Source: an uncultured Prevotella sp.
GTDB taxonomy: Bacteria; Bacteroidota; Bacteroidia; Bacteroidales; Bacteroidaceae
NCBI GenBank assembly: GCA_905235835.1
Contig: CAJONQ010000032.1
Span: forward strand, 1 to 46,986
Direction of reading: 5' to 3'
DNA length: 46,986 nucleotides
Shown here: piece after piece, positions 25,867-32,719 of the stretch
How the letters are laid out: each line of letters opens with the position of its first letter
How positions within the stretch are numbered: position 1 is the stretch's first letter
The notes under the pieces: generated by a model
Told to the model about the DNA's origin: nothing
Databases searched by the model: none
What the model saw: only the letters and a program-made list of their open reading frames with translations
Translations under genes and position numbers: made by a program

Positions 25867-26244
25867 ATGAAAACATTAGAAGAATTGAAAAAAGAATTGT
25901 TAGCGGACGGTATTATCGATGCTGACGAAGTGAAAGAGCTTGAAGAGGTTCTGTACGAAGACGGAGTGATTGACAAAGATGAGGCAGATTTCCTGTTTGA
26001 GTTGAACAATGCTGTTTCAGGTAAGGAAAATGCTCCAGAGTGGAAAGATTTCTTTATTAAGGCCATTACATCGTTTGTCCTTGACGATGACCAGTCCAAT
26101 GGTGTAGTTGATGAAGACGAGGCTAAGTATCTGTACAAGCAGATTAAAAGTGATGGCCAGATTGATGACATCGAGAAGGCTCTGTTGGAGAACATCAAAG
26201 CCAAGTCGAAAAACTTCCCTGCACTGTTAGCGGAACTTCTGTAG
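25867..26244 (+). CDS. TerB/EF-hand-like acidic protein
   Basis: A 125-residue acidic protein with four similar units: ADGIIDADE, EDGVIDKDE, SNGVVDEDE and SDGQIDDIE, each followed by a helix. The third reads as a nearly complete EF-hand loop (DDQSNGVVDEDE, with Gln at position 3). The helical layout with DG.(I/V)D..E corners also resembles TerB. I chose ATG 25867; a GTG at 25861 adds two residues. Lying between a Ca2+ ATPase and PgpA in a TerD-containing operon, it probably binds Ca2+ and senses or buffers it. The fold assignment between TerB and EF-hand is open. Confidence 0.65.
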   Translation: MKTLEELKKELLADGIIDADEVKELEEVLYEDGVIDKDEADFLFELNNAVSGKENAPEWKDFFIKAITSFVLDDDQSNGVVDEDEAKYLYKQIKSDGQIDDIEKALLENIKAKSKNFPALLAELL

Positions 26245-26250
26245 TATTGT

Positions 26251-26760
26251 ATGAGCGACAATAACTATCATAAGATAGGAGACGCTCCTTTGTTCCACGT
26301 CGTCCTTTCCACGGGCTTAGGTACTGGCTTTGTACCTATAGCCCCTGGGACGGCAGGAGCATTCCTTGCGTTAGTAGTTTGGCTCATGTTATATTGGCAT
26401 TTATCTCCATTTGCATTATTTCTGACAACCATCTCCTTAGTTGTCGTAACAACAATAGTTGGGATTTGGACAAGTAATGTAATGGAGAAGTATTGGGGAA
26501 GAGACCCTCGAGCCGTTAATATTGACGAGTTTGTGGGAACTTGGATTCCCTTATTGATTACTCCATATGGCCAATACACAATAGCACTTGCTATAGTTGG
26601 TTTTGTATCGTTTCGTTTGATTGACATCTACAAGCCACTTGGTTGTAGGTGGATTGACGTTAATGTGTCGGGAGGACTTGGTGTGATGCTTGATGACATT
26701 CTTGCAGGAATCTATGCTTTGCTTATAGTTGCTCTTTTGAGATTGATAATTGCGTTTTAG
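26251..26760 (+). CDS. pgpA: Phosphatidylglycerophosphatase A-like membrane enzyme
   Basis: A 169-residue membrane protein. The N-terminal GLGTGFVPIAPGTAGAFLAL matches the GxGxxPxAPGTxGS segment of PgpA, NIDEFVGTW near residue 90 is the (V/I)xDE(V/I)xG segment with catalytic acids, and GGLGVMLDDILAGIYA near 135 matches the DD..AG site. PgpA removes phosphate from phosphatidylglycerol phosphate. It starts 6 bases after the TerB-like gene. A lipid enzyme in this operon is surprising; it may alter the membrane where the complex sits, or be a second copy of a housekeeping function. Confidence 0.85.
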   Translation: MSDNNYHKIGDAPLFHVVLSTGLGTGFVPIAPGTAGAFLALVVWLMLYWHLSPFALFLTTISLVVVTTIVGIWTSNVMEKYWGRDPRAVNIDEFVGTWIPLLITPYGQYTIALAIVGFVSFRLIDIYKPLGCRWIDVNVSGGLGVMLDDILAGIYALLIVALLRLIIAF

Positions 26761-26766
26761 TGCCGA

Positions 26767-27657
26767 ATGAAATTGAAAGTAACCATAACAGTATTTGTTG
26801 TAGCTTTCTTGGGACTCTTTCTTTTACTACATGCAAATGGCAGTTCCTCGAGCGACAACACATATTTGCGGATGGCATCACAGAATGCAACCCCAGAAGA
26901 GTCATTGGAAATAGATGACGGTGGAGAAATAGAAGAAGTAGATCCAATTGAAGAACCTGCTACTTCAGATTCAATTTTTGAGATCTGTAAGCCTGCGCCA
27001 CTGACTAATGCTTCAGAAATCATCATTAAGAAAAAAGCCTATATTGTGTCCTACAATCCTGACACGAAAGTTCCCAATTGGGTGGCTTGGCATTTAACGG
27101 ATCTGCATACAGACGGCCCTTTCGGGCGCAGCAATGCGTTCTTTGCAGATTACGCTGTTCCTTCGCCAAGAGCCACAATAGAAGACTATAAAGGCAGTGG
27201 ATGGTCTCGTGGTCACATGTGCCCTGCGGGAGATAATAAATGGGATTCTGTGGCAATGGCTGAATCCTTCAGCTTAATAAATGTCTGTCCACAAAATGCC
27301 AATCTTAATAGCGGTTTGTGGAATAGTATTGAAATTGATTGCCGTAATTGGGCGAAAAGATTTCAAGACATCTATATTGTGTGTGGGCCTGTGTTTTATA
27401 GGCAAGACCATGAGGTAATTGGGGCCAATGAGGTGTATGTGCCTGAGGCATTCTTTAAGGTGGTTCTATGCTTGAATGGAACACCTAAAGGAATGGGGTT
27501 TGTTGTTAAGAACACTGCAGGCACAAAGAAGAGAGATTTATACTATAATTCTATTGATCAAGTGGAACGCATAACGGGAATGGATTTCTTCCCTTCCCTG
27601 CCAAATGATTTAGAGGTGGAAATTGAATCGAAACTGGATTTAGACCAGTGGAGATAG
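26767..27657 (+). CDS. Exported NUC1/EndoG-type DNA/RNA non-specific nuclease
   Basis: A 296-residue protein with an N-terminal signal or anchor (residues about 3-22, TITVFVVAFLGLFLLL), an acidic linker rich in Glu/Asp (to about residue 70) and a His-Me nuclease domain. The motif SRGHMCPAGDN places the general base at His150 (family consensus DRGHLAPAAD), followed by NVCPQNANLNSGLW...E with the metal-binding Asn. The family cleaves DNA and RNA without sequence preference and needs a divalent metal. It probably acts in the periplasm, or on incoming DNA. It is separated from PgpA by 6 bases. Confidence 0.85.
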   Translation: MKLKVTITVFVVAFLGLFLLLHANGSSSSDNTYLRMASQNATPEESLEIDDGGEIEEVDPIEEPATSDSIFEICKPAPLTNASEIIIKKKAYIVSYNPDTKVPNWVAWHLTDLHTDGPFGRSNAFFADYAVPSPRATIEDYKGSGWSRGHMCPAGDNKWDSVAMAESFSLINVCPQNANLNSGLWNSIEIDCRNWAKRFQDIYIVCGPVFYRQDHEVIGANEVYVPEAFFKVVLCLNGTPKGMGFVVKNTAGTKKRDLYYNSIDQVERITGMDFFPSLPNDLEVEIESKLDLDQWR

Positions 27658-27687
27658 TTGATATTAGAAACAAAAGAAATTCAACAT

Positions 27688-27933
27688 ATGACAAGAGACA
27701 TTAATCGGATAAAGGTTGTGCTGGTAGAGCACAAGAAAACCAACAAGTGGCTGGCAGAACAGTTGGGAAAAGACCCTGCCACCATTTCGAAATGGTGTAC
27801 GAACTCTTCTCAGCCAAGTGTAGAAACACTAATGCAGATTGCGAGATGCCTGGATGTTGAAGTTCATGAACTTTTGCATCCAGCAGATAAAGTCGCTCCT
27901 CTGGAGAACGACCAACGAGAAGTCGTGAGGTAA
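27688..27933 (+). CDS. XRE-family transcriptional regulator
   Basis: An 81-residue Cro/C1-type helix-turn-helix protein: TNKWLAEQLGKDPATISKWC (residues about 14-33) is the HTH, then SQPSVETLMQIARCLDVEV. It starts at ATG 27688; a TTG at 27658 would add ten residues directly after the nuclease stop. It lacks a ligand or oligomerisation domain. As the penultimate gene of the operon it may control the operon or the channel gene that follows 19 bases later. Confidence 0.85.
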   Translation: MTRDINRIKVVLVEHKKTNKWLAEQLGKDPATISKWCTNSSQPSVETLMQIARCLDVEVHELLHPADKVAPLENDQREVVR

Positions 27934-27952
27934 ATGATGCAAAAGTCAGGAA

Positions 27953-28726
27953 ATGATTATCAGAGAAAGAATAACGGAAATTATCGAGCCACGAAACGAG
28001 AACACGCTTTCGCGGGCATACGACTGGCTGATGCTGGTGGCAATTGCCATTGGAATACTGCCGTTGATGTTTCGTGAGCAGTATAAGATATTCTGGTACT
28101 TCGACTTGATATCCGGTTGTTGTTTCGTGATAGACTATGTGTTGCGGTGGATGACGGCAGATCTGCATTCAAAGAAGAACAAGATGGCGGCTTTCGTGCT
28201 CTATCCTTTCACTCCTATGGCTATCATTGACCTACTGTCTATACTCCCAACGGCAAATCTGCTGAACCCGACCTTCAAAGTAATGCGTGTTTCGAGGCTA
28301 CTGAAGGTGCTGCGTGTCATCAAGTTCGTGAGATACTTTGAACCATTGGAGATTATACTTGCGGTGATACGCCGTCAAAAGAAAATACTATGTACGGTGC
28401 TTTCTCTGGCTCTGTTCTACATCTTCATCACAGCACTCATCATGTTCAATGCGGAGGAAGACATCAATCCGGAAACGGGTCATTTCCTGTTTGACAATTT
28501 CTTCGATGCGTTCTATTGGGCGGCTTGTACGTTGACAACGGTCGGTTATGGCGACTTGTATCCTATATCTGATGTTGGACGTGTCATCAGTATCATATCG
28601 TCGATGGTGGGTATTGCCATCATTGCGCTACCATCGGGCATCATCACAGCAGGATATATGGATGAGATACGGGAGAGAAAAGAACCACGCTACTCAGGTG
28701 AAGACAATCTGAATGTTAGAGAGTAG
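27953..28726 (+). CDS. Voltage-gated-type potassium channel
   Basis: A 257-residue six-span channel subunit. Spans S1-S3 lie at residues about 23-105, S4 carries regularly spaced basic residues (VMRVSRLLKVLRVIKFVR near 111-128), S5 is near 143-165, and the pore has TLTTVGYGDLYP near residue 195 (the TVGYGD potassium filter). The last helix precedes a short charged tail. The first 15 residues and the tail are cytoplasmic. It is the last gene before the tRNA junction. It may be part of the operon or a simple neighbour. If part, an ion flux effector is possible. Confidence 0.85.
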   Translation: MIIRERITEIIEPRNENTLSRAYDWLMLVAIAIGILPLMFREQYKIFWYFDLISGCCFVIDYVLRWMTADLHSKKNKMAAFVLYPFTPMAIIDLLSILPTANLLNPTFKVMRVSRLLKVLRVIKFVRYFEPLEIILAVIRRQKKILCTVLSLALFYIFITALIMFNAEEDINPETGHFLFDNFFDAFYWAACTLTTVGYGDLYPISDVGRVISIISSMVGIAIIALPSGIITAGYMDEIRERKEPRYSGEDNLNVRE

Positions 28727-28795
28727 TTGCCAGTTGAAATCCCATAGATGTTTTCAACTTGTCAACATTAGAACTTGACAACGGGCTCTCTCCTA

Positions 28796-28832
28796 TTCTT
28801 TGCAGAATTATATGGGTAGGATTCTGCAAGAA
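28796..28832. repeat. Imperfect inverted repeat near the integration junction
   Basis: TTCTTTGCAGAAT (28796-28808) and ATTCTGCAAGAA (28821-28832) form 12 pairs with one bulged T and a 12-base loop. No T-run follows on either strand, so it is not an obvious terminator. It could be a recombinase or regulator site. Confidence 0.5.
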
Positions 28833-28835
28833 AGT

Positions 28836-28885
28836 GGCTACAATAACAAATGGGATGAAATTTTTGGCTACAAATTGGCTACAAA
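28836..28885. repeat. GGCTACAA repeats beside the tRNA
   Basis: GGCTACAA occurs at 28836-28843, 28866-28873 and 28877-28884; the last two sit in a perfect tandem 11-mer TTGGCTACAAA (28864-28885). Short direct repeats next to a tRNA attachment site are typical of arm-type sites bound by tyrosine recombinases. No recombinase gene lies nearby. Confidence 0.5.
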
Positions 28886-28892
28886 TTTGAAA

Positions 28893-28936
28893 TGCAAGAA
28901 AAAGAAAAGTCCCGTAAGTCATTGACCTACAGGACT
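28893..28936 (-). terminator. Intrinsic terminator of the tRNA-Asn gene
   Basis: Read on the minus strand, AGTCCTGTA and TACGGGACT (plus positions 28928-28936 and 28908-28916) make a 9-bp stem with one G-U pair, followed by a T-rich run. It lies 11 bases after the end of the tRNA. Confidence 0.75.
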
Positions 28937-28946
28937 CTTTCTTGGG

Positions 28947-29018
28947 CGCTTCAGGATGGGCTTGAACCAACGACCCCCTGATTAACAGTCAGGTGCTAAC
29001 CAACTGAGCTACTGAAGC
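28947..29018 (-). tRNA. tRNA-Asn (anticodon GTT), likely integration site
   Basis: On the minus strand the sequence folds as a 72-nt tRNA: acceptor GCTTCAG/CTGAAGC with discriminator G, a 3-bp D stem (GCT/AGC) with GG in the loop, anticodon stem CCTGA/TCAGG around CTGTTAA (anticodon GTT) and T arm GTTGG-TTCAAGC-CCATC with one T-T mismatch. CCA is not encoded (CCC follows). Its 3' end faces the accessory region, the normal arrangement when an element inserts into a tRNA 3' end. The short D arm and mismatch are slightly unusual. Confidence 0.9.
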
Positions 29019-29040
29019 AGTTTTTGCTGTTAAGCGGGTG

Positions 29041-29072
29041 CAAAGATAATACGTTTTTCCGAAATGCGCAAA
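29041..29072 (-). promoter_or_regulatory. Promoter of tRNA-Asn
   Basis: On the minus strand, TTTG (plus 29069-29072) and TATCTTTG (plus 29041-29048) are separated by 20 bases, an excellent match to the Bacteroidales -33/-7 pattern, 22 bases upstream of the tRNA 5' end. Confidence 0.75.
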
Positions 29073-29111
29073 CTTTTTGGAGAAAAAATTCATGGTAAAG
29101 GTATTTTTTTG

Positions 29112-29119
29112 TAATTTTG
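29112..29119 (+). promoter_or_regulatory. -7 promoter element of the S41 protease gene
   Basis: TAATTTTG followed by C matches TAnnTTTGC and lies 19 bases before ATG 29138. A -33 TTTG at the usual distance is not seen. Confidence 0.55.
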
Positions 29120-29137
29120 CAGCCATAATTAAAGACT

Positions 29138-30811
29138 ATGACAATGAGAAAATACGTTTTAATTGGTTTTATGATGATACTACCTGCAGTTGTGACCCAA
29201 GCGCAGGATGTGAAAAACCATAATCTGGAAGTAGCAAAGAATTTGGAGATATTCAATGCTATCTACAGAAATCTGGATTTGATGTATGTGGATACGTTGG
29301 ATGCCAATGCGGTAATAGGTACAGGTATTAATGCCATGCTTCGCTCATTGGATCCTTATACAGAGTTTTATCCAGAGGAGAAGCAGAAAGACTTGAAGAT
29401 GCTGATGACAGGAAAGTATGCTGGTATCGGTGCTTTAATTCGTTATCATCAGAAGTTGAAGAAAGTAGTGATAGAGGAGCCCTATGCAGGTATGCCTGCC
29501 GCAGAGGTGGGATTGAAGAAGGGCGACATCATCCTGCAGATTGATGATACGCTGATGACCGATAAGACCGTCTCGTTTGTCAGTGAGCATCTGCGCGGTG
29601 ATGCAGGTTCTACATTTGTGTTGAAGATCCAGCGTCCGTCAACGGGTAAGAAAATGACCTTTAAGATTACCCGTCGTAGTATCAAGATGCCAGAGATTAC
29701 CTATTATGGAATGCGTCCGAATGGCATAGGGTATATCAACCTGAATACTTTCACGGGTGAGCCGGCAAAACCTATGCGTCGTGCTTTTCTGGACTTGAAG
29801 AAGCAAGGTGCCACGAAACTGATTCTGGACTTGCGTGGCAATGGAGGAGGTTCCTTGGCAGAGAGTGTGGATATCGCCAATATGTGGATACCGCAAGGGG
29901 TGACCTTGGTGGAGACGAAAGGAAAAATCCGTCGTGCCAACTCGGAATATAAGACCCGTTTGGAGCCTATTGATACAGTGATGCCTATTGTGGTTCTTGT
30001 CAATGACGAGACGGCTTCGGCAAGTGAGATAGTCAGCGGCTCGATACAAGATTTGGATAGAGGAATAATAATAGGTACACGCACGTATGGTAAAGGACTG
30101 GTGCAGATTCCCAACGTCGAGATTCCTTATAATGGTAATTTGAAATTGACGACCTCCAAATACTACATTCCCAGTGGTCGCTGTATACAGGCCATTAATT
30201 ACAAACATACTGGTGGTGGTTATAAAGAGCATGTTCCAGACTCCCTTACGAAGGTGTTCTATACCAAGAAAGGTCGTGAGGTGAGAGATGGTGGTGGTAT
30301 TAAGCCCGATATTGAGGTGAAGCCTGATACCATGGCGAATATCACTCTCTATCTGGACCGTATCGACTCTACAGAGACGGTACTTGATTATGTGGTCGAT
30401 TATATTGCCAAGCATCCGACAATTGCTCCCGCAAAAGATTTCCATCTGACAGATGCCGACTATGCCGATTTCAAGCAGAGGGTAGTGAAGGCAGGTTTTA
30501 CCTATGACCAAGTCAGTAAGAAACAATTTGAAGAACTGGTGAAAGTAGCAAAGTTTGAAGGTTACTATGACGAGGCGAAGGCAGAGTTCGATGCCCTGAA
30601 GGAAAAGCTCGATCATCATAATATCAGTAAGGACCTTGACTTACACCGGAAGGAAATTCAGCATATGATAGAGCAGGATATCATCTCTGCTTATTACTAT
30701 CAAGCAGGGCAAGTGGAGGCAGCCATGCAATATGACAAAACACTGCAAGAAGCAGAAAGAATCCTGAATACCCCAGGGGAGTATGAGCGAGTGCTTTCCA
30801 TCCAAAAATGA
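29138..30811 (+). CDS. S41-family C-terminal processing protease with PDZ domain
   Basis: A 557-residue exported protease. A signal peptide (residues 1-24, ending TQAQD) is followed by an N-terminal helical region, a PDZ domain near residues 95-175 (AAEVGLKKGDIILQIDD) and the S41 catalytic core. The Ser/Lys dyad is seen in DETASASEIVSGSIQD (Ser near 291) and TYGKGLVQ (Lys near 314). A C-terminal helical extension completes the Bacteroidales form. These CtpA-type enzymes trim or degrade envelope proteins in the periplasm. A second in-frame ATG at 29144 is possible. It has its own promoter, divergent from the tRNA. Confidence 0.92.
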   Translation: MTMRKYVLIGFMMILPAVVTQAQDVKNHNLEVAKNLEIFNAIYRNLDLMYVDTLDANAVIGTGINAMLRSLDPYTEFYPEEKQKDLKMLMTGKYAGIGALIRYHQKLKKVVIEEPYAGMPAAEVGLKKGDIILQIDDTLMTDKTVSFVSEHLRGDAGSTFVLKIQRPSTGKKMTFKITRRSIKMPEITYYGMRPNGIGYINLNTFTGEPAKPMRRAFLDLKKQGATKLILDLRGNGGGSLAESVDIANMWIPQGVTLVETKGKIRRANSEYKTRLEPIDTVMPIVVLVNDETASASEIVSGSIQDLDRGIIIGTRTYGKGLVQIPNVEIPYNGNLKLTTSKYYIPSGRCIQAINYKHTGGGYKEHVPDSLTKVFYTKKGREVRDGGGIKPDIEVKPDTMANITLYLDRIDSTETVLDYVVDYIAKHPTIAPAKDFHLTDADYADFKQRVVKAGFTYDQVSKKQFEELVKVAKFEGYYDEAKAEFDALKEKLDHHNISKDLDLHRKEIQHMIEQDIISAYYYQAGQVEAAMQYDKTLQEAERILNTPGEYERVLSIQK

Positions 30812-30828
30812 AAATAATTAGCAAAATA

Positions 30829-30860
30829 CTTGCGAGATTGCGAGAAAATGCGTAATTTTG
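30829..30860 (+). promoter_or_regulatory. Promoter of the rimP-nusA-infB operon
   Basis: CTTG (30829-30832) and TAATTTTG (30853-30860, followed by C) are 20 bases apart, a near-consensus Bacteroidales promoter, starting 18 bases after the protease stop and 69 bases before the rimP start. Confidence 0.7.
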
Positions 30861-30928
30861 CAACCGTTCAGCGGAATGAGGGGCTTGAAAAAGCCTCTCA
30901 TTCTTGTTTTAATTACCAAAAAAGGTGT

Positions 30929-31402
30929 ATGATTAATAAAGACGTAGTAAAAACAGCGGTTGAGGAATGGCTCTCTGAAAATGACTATTTCCTGGTGGAC
31001 GTAGAGATGACGCCCGACGGTCGCATTGTGATTGAGATTGACCACGCCGATGGCGTATGGATTGAGGACTGTGCGGAACTGAGCCGTTTCTTGCAAGAGA
31101 AACTGGGTGAAGAACTGGGTGATTATGAATTGGAAGTAGGCTCTGCAGGTATTGGTCAGCCTTTTAAGGTGATACAGCAGTATCGCAACCATATCGGTAA
31201 GGAGGTAGAGGTTCTTCCTCTTGACGGAAAGAAACAGCAAGGTATTCTTAAAGAAGTCGCAGATGACGGACAGTCATTTGTGGTTACTGTGAAAGAGAAA
31301 CAAAAGCAGGAAGGTAAGAAACGCCCAGTTATCGTAGATATTGATAAGACTTTCACGATGGAGGGAGTCAAGTACACCAAGTACCTGTTATCATTTAAGT
31401 AG
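30929..31402 (+). CDS. rimP: Ribosome maturation factor RimP
   Basis: A 157-residue protein from ATG 30929, preceded by AAGG; upstream in-frame codons lie in the leader and are not conserved. The N-terminal alpha/beta domain (VDVEMTPDGRIVIEIDHADG, CAELSRFLQEKL, ELEVGSAGIGQPFK) matches RimP, and the C-terminal part is its SH3-like domain. RimP helps 30S subunit maturation. The SAGIGQPF segment corresponds to the family motif SPGldrPl, with some divergence usual for Bacteroidetes. The operon order rimP-nusA-infB is widely conserved. Confidence 0.93.
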   Translation: MINKDVVKTAVEEWLSENDYFLVDVEMTPDGRIVIEIDHADGVWIEDCAELSRFLQEKLGEELGDYELEVGSAGIGQPFKVIQQYRNHIGKEVEVLPLDGKKQQGILKEVADDGQSFVVTVKEKQKQEGKKRPVIVDIDKTFTMEGVKYTKYLLSFK

Positions 31403-31429
31403 AGTAAGTATAAATTAAAATAAATAGTA

Positions 31430-32689
31430 ATGGCTACAAAGAAAGAAGTGAAGGGATCCTCTATGATTGAGACCTTTCAAGAGTTTAAGGAGACCAAGAA
31501 CATCGACCGTACTACATTGGTAAGTGTACTTGAGGAGAGTTTCCGTAATGTGATTGCCAAGATTTTTGGCTCTGATGAGAACTTTGATGTGATTGTGAAC
31601 CCAGATAAGGGTGACTTTGAGATTCATCGTAACCGTATTGTAGTTGCTGATGGTGAGGTACAGGACGAGAACAAGGAAATCTCTCTGTCCGAGGCACAGA
31701 AGATTGAGCCCGACTATGAAGTCGGTGAGGAAGTCTCTGAGGAAGTTAATTTCCAAAAGTTCGGCCGTCGCGCCATTCTTAATCTGCGTCAGACCCTTGC
31801 CTCTAAGATTCTGGAACTGGAACACGACTCTTTATATAATAAGTATAAAGACAAGGTTGGACAGGTTGTCAGTGGTGAGGTGTACCAGATGTGGAAGCGT
31901 GAGGTATTGCTGATGGATGATGAGGGTAACGAATTGCACTTGCCAAAGATAGAGCAGATTCCCAGCGATAACTACCACAAGGGTGAAACCATTCGTGCCA
32001 TTGTGAAAGAGGTGCAGAATGAGAACAACAATCCCCGTATTATCCTTTCGCGTACCAGTCCACAGTTCTTGGAGCGCCTGTTGGAAGCAGAGGTTCCTGA
32101 GATCAACGATGGACTGATTACGATCCGTCGTGTCGCCCGTATGCCGGGAGAGCGTGCCAAGGTTGCCGTGGAGAGTTACGATGACCGTATCGATCCAGTA
32201 GGAGCATGTGTAGGTGTGAAAGGTAGTCGTGTACATGGTATCGTCCGTGAGCTTGGAAATGAGAACATCGACGTGATTAACTTCTCCAATAACACCCAGC
32301 TCTTCATCCAGCGTGCTTTAAGTCCAGCTAAGGTCAACAGAATCGTGTTGAACCCAGAAGAGCATAAGGCAGAGGTTTACCTGAACCCAGAGGAAGTCAG
32401 CCTTGCCATTGGTAAGGGTGGTCTGAATATCAAGCTTGCCTCTATGCTGACAGAGTTTACCATTGATGTATTCCGTGATGTGAATGAAGCAGAGGAGGAT
32501 GAGGATATCTACCTCGACGAGTTTGCTGATGAGATAGATCAGTGGATTATCGACTCCATCAAGGCTATTGGATTGGATACTGCAAAGGCTGTTTTGAACG
32601 CTCCTCGTGAGATGCTGGTAGAGAAAGCAGACTTGGAGGAAGAGACTGTTGACCATCTGTTGGAGGTGCTCCGTGCAGAGTTCGAGTAA
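31430..32689 (+). CDS. nusA: Transcription elongation/termination factor NusA
   Basis: A 419-residue NusA. The N-terminal RNA polymerase-binding domain (about residues 1-130), S1 domain (about 135-205, VGQVVSGEVYQMW), KH1 (DPVGACVGVKGSRVHGIVRE) and KH2 (SLAIGKGGLNIKLASML) are in the standard order. The C-terminal acidic helical tail (residues about 345-419) contains one HhH-like segment and is short. NusA regulates pausing, termination and antitermination. It lies 27 bases after rimP and 30 bases before infB. Confidence 0.96.
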   Translation: MATKKEVKGSSMIETFQEFKETKNIDRTTLVSVLEESFRNVIAKIFGSDENFDVIVNPDKGDFEIHRNRIVVADGEVQDENKEISLSEAQKIEPDYEVGEEVSEEVNFQKFGRRAILNLRQTLASKILELEHDSLYNKYKDKVGQVVSGEVYQMWKREVLLMDDEGNELHLPKIEQIPSDNYHKGETIRAIVKEVQNENNNPRIILSRTSPQFLERLLEAEVPEINDGLITIRRVARMPGERAKVAVESYDDRIDPVGACVGVKGSRVHGIVRELGNENIDVINFSNNTQLFIQRALSPAKVNRIVLNPEEHKAEVYLNPEEVSLAIGKGGLNIKLASMLTEFTIDVFRDVNEAEEDEDIYLDEFADEIDQWIIDSIKAIGLDTAKAVLNAPREMLVEKADLEEETVDHLLEVLRAEFE

Positions 32690-32719
32690 TTTTAGGTTTA
32701 GCTTTTAAAGAGAAGATTA

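Noticed and set aside
28716..28970. Minus-strand frame of 84 codons at the tRNA junction as an integrase remnant
   Set aside because: No catalytic Arg, His or Tyr motif of tyrosine recombinases is seen, and it overlaps the tRNA terminator.
28947..29018. tRNA-Asn as a pseudo-tRNA because of the short D arm and the T-stem mismatch
   Set aside because: It keeps the complete acceptor, anticodon stem and loop, the GG of the D loop, a TTC T loop, a consensus promoter and a terminator, so it is probably functional.
29639..30619. Long open frame of 326 codons on the minus strand opposite the S41 protease
   Set aside because: It is antisense to a clear protease gene, has no recognisable protein pattern, and such frames arise from codon bias.
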